DNA of 64,000 bases from Micropterus salmoides (GCF_014851395.1 NW_024041150.1:1426001-1490000); one strand, 5' to 3'; positions 38,001-47,524 are shown, numbered from the stretch's first letter. The notes: generated from the letters alone by a model not told the origin. Translations and numbers: made by a program.

Positions 38001-39117
38001 GAGAGAGTGACTTCACACAGTTGGTTCAGCTGGTCCAGATCAGGGGAAAGAAAACGGCCATTATTGTATTTTAGTTGTGGTTCAATTCATTTTACACAAT
38101 CACTTTATTTACCCACGTGGAGAATCTAATTGCAGTGACTGACAGCAGGTAATGAGTATATTTCTATCTCTGGTGTCACAAAGCGCTCACTAAGATAATA
38201 GCTGATTTATAAGCATTATTAGTATTAAGTATACAAATTTACTGCGTATTACAGGATGAGAAAGACGCCTCTTGTACAACACTATTCTGGAAGGTATTAC
38301 TGTGAAATTGTAGATTTGCGGAATAAAAGCAGCAGCCTGTCTTCACCAGAAAAATGTCTGTAGAGGTCGTCTGTGCAAGCAGCTTCTTATGACCCATATT
38401 TACATTGAGGCACTGTCCTCTAGTGGCCGTAGTAATTATGGTTACAGATTCCAGGTATTCGAGACAGTTAGGGTGGATGGACGGGTCAAACACAGGACTT
38501 GTGTTCTGTCTTGCTGCTTCAGCTGCAGACGACGCTCTTTTCTGTATACTGGGCTGCTCAAGCGTCCCATAGAGCGACCGGCCGGCTGGGATTTCTCCTT
38601 TGCTCCCTATGGTCAGTCTCTTTTGAACGAATGGCAGCGTATACGAGAGTGAAATACTCGAACCGTAGAGCCCTGTAATGATAGTTGGATGACGTACCCG
38701 ACACAAACGAACCGACCCAGCGAGTTCAACCTCAGTCCGGTTGTTTGGTCTGCACCCGTGACAGCTTTCACTCCAATCCAAAATGAACCGCTCTAACCTG
38801 GTAAACACAGTTTGTTTAACCAAATGAAAACAGTTAGGTGTGAAAGAATGGTTTTACATGTTGATATGTTGCTTAATAATTTTGATTGCGTGGAAGAAGG
38901 AACCAACATGGTTCTACTACTGATGCGTTAGGAGTGACACTATGAAAATAAAAATATTAATATTTCTGACCATCTGTCTGTGTTGTCTCTTGTGTTTCAG
39001 ATTGTGCAGGAGTCTCCCTTCCTGACCATGGATCTGCTGGAGTCCTGTTTCCCCTATGTCCTGCTGCGAAACGCCTACCACGCTGTCTATAAACAGAGCA
39101 TCAGTGCTAACGCATAG
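3690..39117 (+). CDS. nckap1: NCK-associated protein 1 (NAP1/HEM-2), complete, 31 exons
   Basis: Core subunit of the cytosolic, membrane-recruited WAVE regulatory complex. It pairs with CYFIP and, with ABI, WAVE and BRK1, links Rac1 to Arp2/3 actin assembly. Exons: 3690-3797, 17715-17825, 21512-21604, 21702-21758, 23216-23358, 23518-23608, 24045-24182, 24454-24502, 24651-24807, 25081-25137, 25555-25651, 26653-26759, 26896-27028, 27365-27446, 27684-27742, 27992-28137, 28224-28356, 28809-28928, 29983-30122, 30644-30775, 31364-31582, 32592-32722, 32859-32956, 33609-33702, 34946-35028, 35582-35662, 35756-35849, 36005-36121, 36913-37022, 37909-37998, 39001-39117. All introns are gt-ag and in phase. 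The 1128-residue product equals the human length. The start is [13 protein letters not shown] (human MSRSVLQPSQQKL) and the end is [11 protein letters not shown] lysine-rich segment ([18 protein letters not shown]) lies near residues 642-659. A hydrophobic stretch ([14 protein letters not shown]) lies near 998-1011. No frameshift, stop or lost exon was found. Confidence 0.98.
4386..5500. repeat. diverged tandem duplication of about 0.55 kb in nckap1 intron 1
   Basis: The segment from about 4386 to 4970 is repeated from about 4971 to 5500 in the same orientation. Shared landmarks in order are caccaaacc-cagct-gagctgcagtctgct, ttagctc-t-aaaatactgtaagaaaa, taactaaacactgc, aagtgtttgtgtg, gttttgctcactgt, an A-run followed by caggtttacaaagtg-tgcacaaggaataaaacataaaacaca, and gaccacacagctct. 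The copies differ by many substitutions and small indels, so the duplication is not recent. Both copies contain a reversed LINE tail. Confidence 0.85.
5320..6790 (-). mobile_element. degenerate L2/Maui-like LINE, 3' part of ORF2, split by a nested element
   Basis: On the minus strand, translation from 6790 downward gives degraded reverse-transcriptase C-terminal sequence: [23 protein letters not shown], then [16 protein letters not shown]. After an interruption (5831-6461) it resumes as [31 protein letters not shown] and [19 protein letters not shown]. These phrases are typical of fish LINE ORF2 C-termini (NAAARLLTGTRKRDHITPVLASLHWLPV and so on). The 3' tail near 5320-5400 ends in the gcactttgta / gtgctaaataaataaa form. 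Frameshifts and stops show it is dead. Confidence 0.8.
5831..6461. mobile_element. nonautonomous inverted-repeat element nested in the LINE
   Basis: The left end tggtgctttcagaccaaaag and the reverse complement of the right end (ggcattgagaccaaacgcga) form imperfect terminal inverted repeats. The insertion interrupts the LINE ORF2 remnant between SLLCG and LQSAQNAAA. The flanking hexamers gcgtaa (5825-5830) and gcataa (6462-6467) may be a target-site duplication with one mismatch. The interior is CpG-rich near the ends and encodes nothing recognisable. The family is uncertain; hAT or PIF/Harbinger-type MITEs of fish have similar CpG-rich ends. Confidence 0.6.
7012..7045. repeat. (TG)n microsatellite, nckap1 intron 1
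   Basis: Perfect TG dinucleotide run. The rest of intron 1 from 7046 to 10300 shows only short CT-rich runs (7371-7403) and no coding or element-like structure that I can support. Confidence 0.95.
10305..10400. repeat. dispersed teleost repeat (tttaaccaggcaag family)
   Basis: The segment tttaacctttgtttaaccaggcaagttagttaaga... cggcctggcaagag resembles another copy in this window at about 18040-18100 (taacctttatttaaccaggcaagttaataaga). Two diverged copies in one window argue for a dispersed repeat. I cannot assign a class. Confidence 0.55.
11087..11104 (+). CDS. nckap1: 18-nt cassette microexon of nckap1 (adds QGQVWK)
   Basis: A 45-base pyrimidine-rich tract ends in ctctcctatgcag at 11086. 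It is followed by CAAGGACAAGTTTGGAAG and then a gt (gtttgc). The 18 nt are in phase 0 with exon 1 (ending ATC-AAA-AAG) and exon 2 (starting GCA-TGT), so inclusion adds six residues between NIKK and ACGDPK, giving 1134 residues. Vertebrate NCKAP1 is known to have an isoform six residues longer with its insertion at this junction. The very strong acceptor, weak donor and TGC near the acceptor fit a regulated neuronal-type microexon. The isoform is known from the family; the tissue regulation is inferred. Confidence 0.8.
11617..13173 (-). mobile_element. Tc1-like (DD34E) transposon with about 250-bp inverted arms
   Basis: Two arms of roughly 250 bp (about 11617-11872 and 12928-13173) are inverted copies of each other. 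Shared blocks include aaaagtgagtaca, cttttcat-tgacaac-ctgaagaa, tgtataacagtgtaaattt, tgtcccctcaaaataaca, gtctaaaccgc and caacaaaagtgagtacacccc. TA dinucleotides lie at the ends, as expected for Tc1/mariner. The interior carries a broken minus-strand transposase. It sits in nckap1 intron 1 in antisense orientation to the gene. Confidence 0.92.
11943..12797 (-). pseudogene. Tc1-like transposase, frameshifted remnant
   Basis: Three minus-strand pieces in changing frames make up the gene. 12797-12552 gives [19 protein letters not shown] and [13 protein letters not shown], the helix-turn-helix N-terminus. 12559-12314 gives [24 protein letters not shown] with the first catalytic Asp. 12254-11943 gives [13 protein letters not shown] with the second Asp, and [10 protein letters not shown] with the Glu. 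The spacing between second Asp and Glu is 34 residues (DD34E). At least two frameshifts separate the pieces, so no active enzyme can be made. Confidence 0.9.
13174..16870. other. nckap1 intron 1, middle part, no recognised genes
   Basis: Contains a G-run (13589-13600), a CCATCC-rich stretch (about 13904-13920), and a weak LINE-tail-like segment near 14630-14690 (attacttttctagagcaac... caaagtgctatacaa). Open reading frames here are short, lack splice context and match no family that I recognise. Confidence 0.6.
16880..17190. repeat. dispersed teleost repeat (aatcgattag family)
   Basis: Begins agagctgcagtgatttagtcaattaatcgattag and ends aacaactaatcgataatgaaaa. Internal phrases include ggcttctcaaatgtaaataatttctgc, gatggtaaactgaatgtctttgggtt and aaaacaagacatttgagaacg. 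Partial relatives in this window are at 46680-46845, 61370-61570 and 63355-63490. The ends (gctgca... attaatcgatt / aatcgataatgaaaa) suggest a short nonautonomous DNA element. Confidence 0.65.
17826..21511. other. nckap1 intron 2, repeats only
   Basis: Holds a copy of the tttaaccaggcaag repeat (about 18040-18100), a CpG-richer segment near 18700-18800 (cgaagcttcgactgtgagattgacagtcgaatc) that looks like another dispersed repeat, a (TG)n run (19482-19508) and AT-rich sequence. I see no exon here that belongs to NCKAP1 or to another gene. Confidence 0.6.
22585..22960 (-). mobile_element. LINE 3'-end fragment in nckap1 intron 4, reverse orientation
   Basis: Starts with aatctttatttatggagcac and ttacaaagtgcttcacaga, the reversed L2/Maui-like tail seen elsewhere in the window. 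It continues with degraded 3' sequence including gctctgccccctttttgttttcagccgggcctctggtac. No intact coding sequence remains. Confidence 0.6.
23734..23787. repeat. (TG)n microsatellite, nckap1 intron 6
   Basis: Perfect TG run of about 54 bases in the 436-base intron between exons 6 and 7, not adjacent to a splice site. Confidence 0.95.
26854..26892. repeat. (TG)n microsatellite forming the exon 13 acceptor tract
   Basis: About 39 bases of TG run directly into the gcag acceptor of nckap1 exon 13, which starts at 26896. The usual pyrimidine tract is replaced by a UG repeat in the transcript. Confidence 0.95.
28972..29422. mobile_element. MITE-like inverted-repeat element, nckap1 intron 18
   Basis: The left arm (about 28974-29047: tgacatttggggtaatacac, ctttcttgccaagagcgaga, agaagatcaatatc) is the diverged reverse complement of the right arm (about 29353-29421: gagtggtatcgatcttctca, tctccgacagaaagcgaata, aaatgtcag). 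The interior has gttagcttagcataaagcctggaaacagg, a phrase common in a widespread teleost repeat. There is no coding capacity. It begins about 45 bases past the exon 18 donor. Confidence 0.8.
32545..32589. repeat. (TG)n microsatellite forming the exon 22 acceptor tract
   Basis: About 45 bases of TG run directly into the tag acceptor of nckap1 exon 22, which starts at 32592. This is the second exon of this gene whose acceptor tract is a UG repeat. Confidence 0.95.
33706..33801. repeat. (CT)n(CA)n microsatellite at the exon 24 donor
   Basis: Compound CT then CA run starting four bases after the end of nckap1 exon 24 (33702). The donor gtaatctctctct grades into the repeat. Confidence 0.95.
34190..34832. 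mobile_element. nonautonomous inverted-repeat element, nckap1 intron 24
   Basis: The left end is tacaattgacccttcgctaa followed by gccacgcc. The right end is ggcgtgtcttagcgaagggt followed by caattgta. The two are near-perfect inverted copies over about 27 bases. The 640-base unit encodes no protein that I recognise. The terminal sequence resembles abundant teleost MITEs; the superfamily is not certain. Confidence 0.85.
35034..35098. repeat. (CA)n microsatellite at the exon 25 donor
   Basis: About 65 bases of CA beginning six bases after the end of nckap1 exon 25 (35028). The donor gtacga leads straight into the repeat. Confidence 0.95.
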
Positions 39118-41375
39118 ACACACACTAAACACGCAGCGAAGGCCTACAATCCTGTCTGCCATCAGAGCGTCAGCGCTCGTATATAGATGCATACACAGCA
39201 ACAAATACACACTAACAGCATACACTAAATACAAACTAAAAACACTAAACTATGCCTACAATGCCTCAGTGTACTATTCAGACAAAAAAATGTTGACACA
39301 CTAAACGTGTTTTATTTAAACCACTCCAAACACAGAACAAATAACACTAAACGGCAAAAGGACATAAAAAACACCTACAATTCAGTGCACAAAGATGTCG
39401 AAATCTGACGAAATTGGACAAATATGAACATAAACACACTAGCTGGATGAAGTTGGGGGATCAGTGTCTTTACTTTAATCATTGTACTTTTTCATGATGT
39501 TGCCAGGGACCATAACCACAGCAACACATAATATACCATATGTTTGGTTGGTATAAAAGAAGAAAAATATATATATAGTATATATAGTTGACACTAAAAT
39601 ATTATTTTCTTTTGTTCCTTTTGTTTTTTCGATGAAAGATTTGAGATTTTTAGTGGCCAGCTGACATCTTCTATGTGGTGATGGGTTTGGATGCTTACTT
39701 AGGGAATGCAAATGGTTCTGATGTGATGTGGGTTTTTGTTTTTTGTTTTTTTTTGCGGGTGAGGATTCCTGTGTTGATAATGAAAGACATGTTGCTTGTT
39801 AATGTAAGTTTACACTTATACACACACACACTGACAGACATCCTGCGCAGATATAAAACTACAACATTTCACAGGTAACACAAACACACACACACACAGA
39901 CTTGTATAACATGGTGATGTTTTGGTTTTTTTTCTTTTTCAAGCTAGTTGTAACATGAACATTTTGTGGGTAAAGATATAATATCTGTATTCTACTTTGA
40001 TGTGAACTGAACTCGTCTGTTTTTAATGTTTTTTTTTGTTATTCTTACGATGACGACAATGAATATGACAATTTGCCAAATGTGTTGACACTAAAAATTG
40101 TGTATCAGGGCTTGGAAGTGGTGGAGTGTTTGGGTGTTTATGGGTCATTTTAAGTGTCGGGATGGTTTGGACGATAGACATTCTGCCTCTGCGGGCCGAT
40201 CGCTAAACATAAGTGGTTACACTAGAACTTTTACAGTGGGAACAAACTTTTAAAAATACTGCAGTAGTACTACAGTAAAGGCGTGGAGCAGGCGCCCCAT
40301 GCTGCAGACAGAAACCTGGCACACCTGCAAATATTCCTCACAGCTGTCGTTAGTCAACTTTCCCAATTAAGTATTGGTTCAGTAGGTGCTACTCTTTTTC
40401 TCCAATGATGTAAAGTAGAAATAAACATGCCAGTGCAAAATATAATTTATATGATCTCTTGTTAAATAATTTCTTGCACCTTCTGAAAATACGAGGAAAC
40501 TTTCATCTTTATCGAGGGAAATTTAGCTTTTCTGTGTCTTAATTTTTAGTCTTGTACTGCTGGCCACCGACAGGCCCTACTGAAGCAGCAGGGGGAATAG
40601 TGCCTTGCTCAAAGGCACCTTACCCCAACAGCTGTTGAAGGTCTACCATCAACATGCAGTGGCTAGATAAATGTGTTAGTAGTAGCTTGTGACCAATTCC
40701 TCCACAGAGAAAGTAAATCTGAATTGATCTCAAATCTGGAGCTGCAACATATGCACACACTTGGTGATGTTATTACTGGATCGATAAACTGGTCGATGGG
40801 GCATCCTCAAATGATCTTTCCAGATGACCGGATAACGTTTTTGCAATGGTTGTACGGGACCTTTTAAGAAAGACGGCCTCCAGCTAGACAGACGGATGAC
40901 TTTTACAAGGTGCAGTCTAATTTATTTTTTACATTTTTCGGTCCTCAATCAAGTCATGGCAAGGGCTACATATTGAGACACATACACAAACCATGCTCCC
41001 TTTATGCCAGCCCTCTGCTAATGTATAACTAACTCCAGGCCTCCATCTGAAAGCTCATACTGCGTACTACAGAGGACTGTTTAAAAGTTACAATCCAGAA
41101 GCAAAGTGAAGTCACATTTGCAGTATGTAGCAGGAATACACTGAAATGTAGTAAATGACGTGTCTACACTTTACAGTAGATTACATGTACTATTTCTACT
41201 GTATATTTTAGTCAGTAGTATGCATTATAAGCATGTGAGGACCGATTCACAGACACATTCTGCCATTTGATGTTGAATGGTTGCTGTTTTCTTTCTAACC
41301 CCTTTTTTTTTGTCTCTTGATTCCACCATGTAACTTAAATGATATGAATAAAATAAATTTTAGGGCTGTGTCAGA
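39118..41375 (+). other. nckap1: nckap1 3' untranslated region (approximate extent)
   Basis: AT-rich sequence follows the TAG at 39115-39117, with no further exons and short CA runs near 39820-39900. An AATAAA at 40420-40425 and a better-supported one at 41347-41352 are candidate ends. Human NCKAP1 also has a long 3' UTR. The extent is inferred from signals only. Confidence 0.5.
41347..41352 (+). terminator. nckap1: candidate poly(A) signal of nckap1
   Basis: AATAAA, overlapped by a second hexamer (aataaaataaa) and followed about 35 bases later by a GT-rich stretch (gtgagtgtgtgaaggtggtt), the expected downstream element. It lies 2.2 kb past the stop codon. Confidence 0.5.
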
Positions 41376-43470
41376 CCTGAACTGTGAGTGTGTGAAGGTG
41401 GTTCGCGCGCATGGACACGGCTGACATGTGGTAAAGTGAGAACTCGTAAGTGGTAACGCTTTAATTTGAACAGACTCATTTTGATAATTAATGCCATGTA
41501 TTGTAAGCCCAATCCTTGAGTACATTTCAAAAGGCAAATATTGTACTTCGTACTCTGCTGTGTTTGTTTGACAGTTTGGAGTTAATCTTCAGATTTTACA
41601 AATGAAACTTGATCAGTTTTATAAAGTATGAAGATTTAATTACCCAGAAGTAAATAAAGTAGTTAAAATTATCTCCTCAACCAGCTATGACATTAAATGT
41701 TTTACATACATCCATAAAAATGGTCCATTAATATGCTACAATACTGACAGGACCCATTCTGACAAATGCATACTTTTGATACTTTAAATATATACTATAT
41801 ACCTATATTTACAGGTAATCAAGTGTTGCTAAAATGTGTTATCACTACTGTTTTACTAGAGTAAATTATTTAAATACTGGTAACACAAAAAATGTCTCAA
41901 CAGTGCCACTTTCATCACTTAAAAGTAAATTTAACTATTTCAAAATAAATGCATTAATAGCCTAGTAGGTGTATTTGGTTTTGGTGTGAAATTAATCTTA
42001 CAACACTCACTTAATTGACAAAAGCTAATAATAAATAGTAAAATGCCTTTAGAAAACGGCGACTTCACCAGTTTACAACATCAAATATATTTAAAAAAAG
42101 AAAGTGGACCCAAACAATAACTAATACAGGTGTATACATTTATATTTCCCTGTGCATTGCTTAAACACCTGGTATAGGTACCTGGAAGGAATATACACTG
42201 CACCTGTTCATTGGCAAGTGTTTATTTCATTTTAGGTTTTACACAAAATTTGTCCCCATTTCATGGCATCCGTAACAAAATGTTCTACTAGAGAAAGCAC
42301 TGTTAGCATGTGACTGATCATTTACATCTGCGGCGGCATTATGAAACTATTTAAATCCTGCTGTATCTTATAGAGGCCACCAAAAGGGGGCATCCCAAGA
42401 AAACACATACCTTAAAACTGGAATGAAGGCGAATCGGTGTTAAAGATGTAGATGTTAATCTATTATGTATAAAATCTATCCTGACATTTTATTGCTGCTT
42501 GTGTTTTGTTGTTGTTTTTTTATCACAAGGATATATACTACAGATTAGAAAAATAATCCCCCTACCCTTTATTGACAAAAATACATAGAAATAATCAGAT
42601 TTATCACCTCATCCAGTTAATTTAAAAATGTAAATCTGTGCTGGTCAAATGTACACTTATATTTTACTTTGCATGTTGCAGAACAGCCTGCTTGATAAAT
42701 GGCAAATTCTACACTGTGAAACTCGTATTGTTATTTTATCCAAGCTGGAACAAAATAACTAGAACATGCAATCTAACAGACTTGTTTCACACCAGACATT
42801 TTGACTTCAGGAAAAACACAGGTGGGACCATTAGCATAAATGTAAATATGTCTGCACATTCCTTCAGAATCGATACTGACAATGAACTAAAAGCTTATGG
42901 TAGTATTTATTGCATTACATTTGTATTGTATTCCAGTAGCTACAGTTGCCTATATTTTCAGGTGTTACTGTTTTGTTAACCACCTGTGAATTCCTGGCAT
43001 TTTGAGGAAAGCTTGAAGAAGGAAGTGACCCAAATGATTAGCCACCAAATATGGTTATCCTGGAGAACAAAACCTGCATTATTTCTACAGGTGAGCCATC
43101 ACAATAACAGTCGCTAGCTGTCATGAAATACTAACTAGGCCTATGTGAATGTAAACATTAAAGTTAGCTGGTTTAATTTATTGCCATCAACATTTTCATT
43201 GTATGTTTTTAATTTGATTTTGAGTAAACTGCTCAGTCAACTGTGAATAAGCTTAAGCTGTTTGCTAACTAGCAAGCAGGTGTAGTTCACCCTTGCTAGG
43301 TAGCTATCTTGGCTACACTGGTAGCTAGCAGTTAGCTAGTACACAAATATAAAATTGAACTTAAAGATACCTTTTGATTTTATTTTCAATGTGTAAATTA
43401 TGAAATGACAGCATCTACACTCTATTTTTGTTGGTTTCTCAGCATCAGAACAAGTTACTCCAAAGGTTTC
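41376..43470. other. intergenic, AT-rich, no recognised gene
   Basis: AT-rich sequence with agtacttttgatactttaaa-type phrases (about 41765-41800) from a dispersed repeat. The longest plus-strand ORF (42638-42979) has no splice context and no recognisable family. I see no RNA gene. Confidence 0.55.
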
Positions 43471-43474
43471 TAAG

Positions 43475-43483
43475 TTTCCCGCC
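43475..43483 (+). promoter_or_regulatory. E2F-type site (TTTCCCGCC)
   Basis: Exact TTTCCCGCC consensus 13 bases upstream of the ATG of a small two-exon ORF. Sites this close to a start codon are typical of short-leader, cell-cycle-regulated TATA-less promoters. A single 9-mer can occur by chance; its position is what makes it notable. Confidence 0.4.
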
Positions 43484-43495
43484 AAAAGTGTTAAA

Positions 43496-43757
43496 ATGGC
43501 GGCTGCTGTGCGTCTGTTAGAGGTTAACTGTTGCGATGGCAGTGAATTGTTTTCAGTTTCGTTAAAGGGAAAATCATATTTCCACTGTATGGATGAACTA
43601 AAACACGGCAAAGGATGGTAAGTTTTGATTGTGTTGAGCATGATTAGGCAACCGTAGAGTCAGTGACAATTTGTGTGGAGTCGTGTTGATCAATGTCTTG
43701 TCATGTAGGTGCTACACTTGGATGGATGCCAGAGTGTGTCCAGAATATCAAAGATGA
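43496..43757 (+). CDS. possible small two-exon gene, unidentified
   Basis: Exon 1 (43496-43617) begins ATGGCGGCTGCT and encodes 40 codons, MAAAVRLLEV... then KGKSYFHCMDELKHGKG. It ends at a strong donor (GGATG, then gtaagt). A candidate second exon starts at 43709 after tcatgtag, joins in phase 2 and encodes WCYTWMDARVCPEYQR before a TGA at 43755-43757. The predicted product is 57 residues with no signal peptide or membrane segment. I do not recognise the family. It could be a real small gene, the 5' remnant of a larger gene, or a chance ORF in an old duplicate. ATGGCGGC with an upstream E2F-type site is the main support. Confidence 0.35.
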
Positions 43758-43974
43758 GTTTGCTGGCTCTTTTGTGTTGAGATGTCTCTCCTGGATCAAT
43801 CGCCCTGAGGGTTGGTTTCCTCCTCATCCTCCTCGGGTACAGAGCTTTTCAGCTTACCTACACAAGCACACAAATGTGAAATTAAACAATATTGATGGGC
43901 TTACAAGAAGGCAAAAGAAAACAAAAGGAAAGAATTCAAATACATATTAAATACACTGTACATATCAGATACAG

Positions 43975-44325
43975 TGGTGAAAAGTAATTAAGTACATCTA
44001 CTCAAGTACAATACATTCAATTTTGAGGTATTTGCACTTTACTCGAGTAATTCCTTTTGGTGTTACTTTATACATCTAATCAACTACATTTCTGAGGCTT
44101 TTTACTTAACTGCATTAAATCTTAAATTACTAAATGACCAAATGACTTTGCAGATTTAGATCAATTCAAATTACAATCAACTAATAAATCATGTATTATT
44201 ATAGATTAAGCTACACCGCAGAATATTAAATCATTAAAATCAGTTCCACAGGCTGCAACATTAAAGTGATACCATGCTGCACTATTGAGTACTTTTACTT
44301 TTGATGCTTTAAGTATATTTCACAA
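43975..44325. repeat. dispersed teleost repeat (agtacttttactt family)
   Basis: Starts cagtggtgaaaagtaattaagtacatctactcaagtaca and continues with tttgaggtatttgcactttactcgagta, ending gagtacttttacttttgatgctttaagta. A related longer copy lies at 46395-47045, with fragments near 2490-2545 and 33030-33080. It is probably a short nonautonomous DNA element. Confidence 0.65.
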
Positions 44326-45166
44326 AATAAACCTTAGGAGCTTTTGGCGCTAAAGAGTAAAATTTCACAAAGTCCCTCTATAAATCCTCAATTTTCCAGC
44401 TGTTCAGTGGACGCAGCATCGACAGGAAATACCAACAAAATCCAAGAAACGGGCAAAACACCAAAGAGATTATCATATCTATCTATGATGGAAAGCAAGA
44501 AATAAATCACTTCAAAACATTTGAATCCAAAGTATTGATGGATTGAAAACACACTGCGTTGTTATGGTGCATCCCATTTGTTTCTTTCCGTCCTCTTCTT
44601 TCACGTTTCTTCATCCCATCTGTGGACATTTTGCCTCTCAGGGCGATGTGATAAAAACACCGAGACTAGTGTTGCACAAATCACACACTCATTCACAAAC
44701 ACACCATGAGATTTCAGCTGTTAATGCAGTGACAGGGGATGTTAATCTCCAAACAGTAGGGTCGCACAGATGCAAGGAGGGTCGGCATGTAATGCTATTT
44801 ATTGCTGCGTAAATGGTACACAAACAAAACTGTACTCTTAACGTTTTAATCTCTTAATGGATGTCCAAATGTTCAGTTTTATCCCCTTTGGGTTTATGCT
44901 ACATTTTTTAGCTTTCAGACTTGAGTGTATTAATGTCCTGTTGCATAAAAGTGCAAAGACCACCATGAACATAAAGCAATCCATCAAATACTACAATACG
45001 TTTAGCATTAAAATGAAGGACTTAAACTAAACAAAGACTTTTATTAAAGTTTAAAGAATAGTCAGACATTCAGTAAATGTTTCAATATAATACATCTTTA
45101 TTCACAAGCAAAACTTCACCATTACAGTCATTTAAATTTAGACTGATAGTATATTTAACTAAAATC

Positions 45167-45191
45167 TGTGTGTGTGTGTGTGTGTGTGTGT
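45167..45191. repeat. (TG)n microsatellite
   Basis: Perfect TG run of about 25 bases, 36 bases left of a hAT-like element. Confidence 0.9.
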
Positions 45192-45226
45192 TTGAAAGAA
45201 AGTACAAGCTGTTGCCAAATCAAAAC

Positions 45227-45758
45227 TAGGGTTGGGTATCGAGAACCGATTTGTTACCAGATTTGCAACTGTTTCCATTCCTGGACCATGACGGACCGCA
45301 GCAAACGCTCCAAAGTCGGGCTTAGCTTCACTAAAAAAAGAAGAACGACACAGCAAAATGCAACACCTGCAGTAAGGAGATTTGAGGGAGGAAGTAGCTC
45401 CAATATGACATATAACAATAAGTCATTTACTTCAACACGGCATGAATCTGGAGGAACACAACGTGTTCAATGTGTTGCAGTCTCCCAGCTACAGTTAACA
45501 ATAGCAATGTCTCACGCTCGGCTACAAAACACAGGTGAGCTGACCTGAACGAATGAATGATTCCAACATATATTTTTCTTAGATGCGAGTCCCCAGAAAT
45601 GCTTCTCTAGTACAGAAACGCCTTTCACTTTAATCATGAAGGGGAACATAAAGATGAAGGTTTCCGAGCGCTGGCAAGATCTGTGGTGAAAGGAATCGGA
45701 ACCGATATTCGATAAGTAAAATCTGAATCGATTAAAATTTAAACGATACCCAACCCTA
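45227..45758 (+). mobile_element. hAT-like nonautonomous element with BED-finger remnant
   Basis: The ends tagggttgggtatcg and cgatacccaaccct(a) are inverted copies. The flanking octamers atcaaaac and attaaatc agree at six of eight bases and may be a decayed 8-bp hAT target duplication. The interior translates in shifted frames to RSKVGLSFTKKR and EGGSSSNMT, resembling the BED zinc finger at the start of hAT transposases. The rest of the transposase is missing, so it is an internally deleted derivative. Confidence 0.75.
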
Positions 45759-46394
45759 ATTAAATCACACGTTATTTATGTGTAGCTCAAGAGTGAAGCA
45801 GTGGGTTAATGAGGTTCAGATGAACAGCAGTGAGCAAGAGTCGGTAAATGAGAGACGAAGAGATGAAAAGTGAGCGAAGGTGGCTATCGGGAGACGGAGT
45901 CGGGACTGGACGCTTCCTTTTTGTGGGCACATGACAAATCTGAGAAAGATGGAGAGAGAGAGAGAGGTGGAGGGGTTAATAGAGGATTTAAAAAAGGGGT
46001 TAGGAAGATAATGCAAAGCCACAAGAGGGAGAGAGAGAGAAGAGTTAGTGCTGTTAGTAGTCAAAAGAACAACATATAGTGTTATTGTGGAAATGTAAAG
46101 AGAGAGAGTTATTAGTAACAGAGTGAGTGTGTGCATTGTTTATTTTTCAGAGATTGTTATTTTTTGCTTTTTTTTGAACATGGTCTTGTGGGCAACAGAA
46201 CCTTAAAGCTGCATATATCAATTTTAAGTTTAATAACTAACTAGGATATTGTGTTTATGGACACGGAGCAACATTATTCATTTGGAGTTGAGTTTTTATC
46301 TGCCTGATTCAATTTTCACTCTCCTCTCAGCTCTTAAGCTGCTAGATGTTCCAACTGTGACTGTCTATGGTTTGGTTTTGGGCAGGTAATGTAC

Positions 46395-47045
46395 CGCAGT
46401 GGTGCAATGTAACCAAGTACAGTAAATTTGTGGTACTTTTACAACAGTCTTTGCTTTTTATGCCACTTTCTGCTCCTACTCCCTGCATTTCAGAGGCAAA
46501 AAATACTTTTTGGCTACATTTATCTGAAAGCTTTACAATTACTTTACAAATTAAGGTTTTTAAACACTAAACATACGAATAGTTTGCAAAATATGATGGG
46601 TAGTTTAGTTTGTAACAAAACTACAGTTTATACAAGAACAAATGTACTGGCATCTCTTTTGATAATTTAAGTTCTCAAATGTGAAGATTAGCTGCTTTTC
46701 CTTTTGAATTTTTTTGTAATGGCCTCTGGGTAACTGTGAGCGGAATTTCTCACTATTTTGCAAATAAATAAACATCAATTAATGGAGGAAATAATCAGCA
46801 GATTAATCCATCATGAAAATAATCTTAAATTGCAGTGTAGATATAAAATACTTCCACCTCAACCAAGTACAACAGTAAAATCCTGCTTTAACAGTAATGA
46901 ATGAGAAACAATAATCTCATCATTATAATAGTATAACATTAACATTTTTCTGCATTGAGTACTTTTAATACTTTGTGTATTTTCCTGATTGTGCTGACAT
47001 ACATTTACTTGAGTAAAGAATCAAAATCCTCCACAACTGGTATAC
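46395..47045. repeat. dispersed repeat of the agtacttttactt family with an aatcgattag-type unit inside
   Basis: Left part: gcagtggtgcaatgtaaccaagtaca, ctccctgcatttcagaggcaaa and tggctacatttatctgaaagcttta. Right part: gagtacttttaatactttgtgta and tacttgagtaaagaatcaaaatcctcc. The middle (about 46680-46845: gaagattagctgcttttcct, ggaggaaataatcagcagattaatcc) belongs to the other dispersed family found at 16880. This looks like one element inserted into the other. Confidence 0.55.
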
Positions 47046-47524
47046 AGTTACTTTATCAGAGCTTCTTTGCTGCCTGCAGGTGTTGAAAAGAGTGTAAAGA
47101 GACTAAAAACGTCCTTTTTAAAGCTGCAGAATTTTAATTAATCTTTGATTTGGGCGCCACAAGCCTTTCATGTTACATTTGATTCCATGTTATTATAAAT
47201 AAACATTGGTTAATGCAGTTTTAATTTGTATATATGCAAACTCTTTCTGACAAAACGAAAACACTGAATTAGTGATTTGTGAAAGATTTTCGTGCCCAGC
47301 TAACCTTTTCTTTATTGTATATGCTTTGTTTTGTATGTAAATCGTCAGCTTCACCAAATGAAATGTTGTTTGCAGCTAACTGGTAGTATCTTTTTTTTTT
47401 AATTATTATTACATTTTAATTAATTTGGATATAATTAAGAAAAAGATTGTCAAGCTTGTTGTTGTCAAGCAAAATATTATAGTGGTTGCTGGTTATTGTT
47501 CAGTGTAATTTTGTCAATGAAATT

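Noticed and set aside
38239..38823. 194-codon minus-strand open frame inside nckap1 intron 30
   Set aside because: Longest unexplained ORF in the window, but it has no recognisable domain, lies antisense within an intron, and the DNA has phrases typical of dispersed fish repeats. Most likely chance.
43693..43950. 85-codon plus-strand ORF overlapping the second exon of the small E2F-site gene
   Set aside because: Its frame cannot join the ATGGCGGC exon at the visible splice sites; the phase-2 junction to the shorter frame is cleaner.
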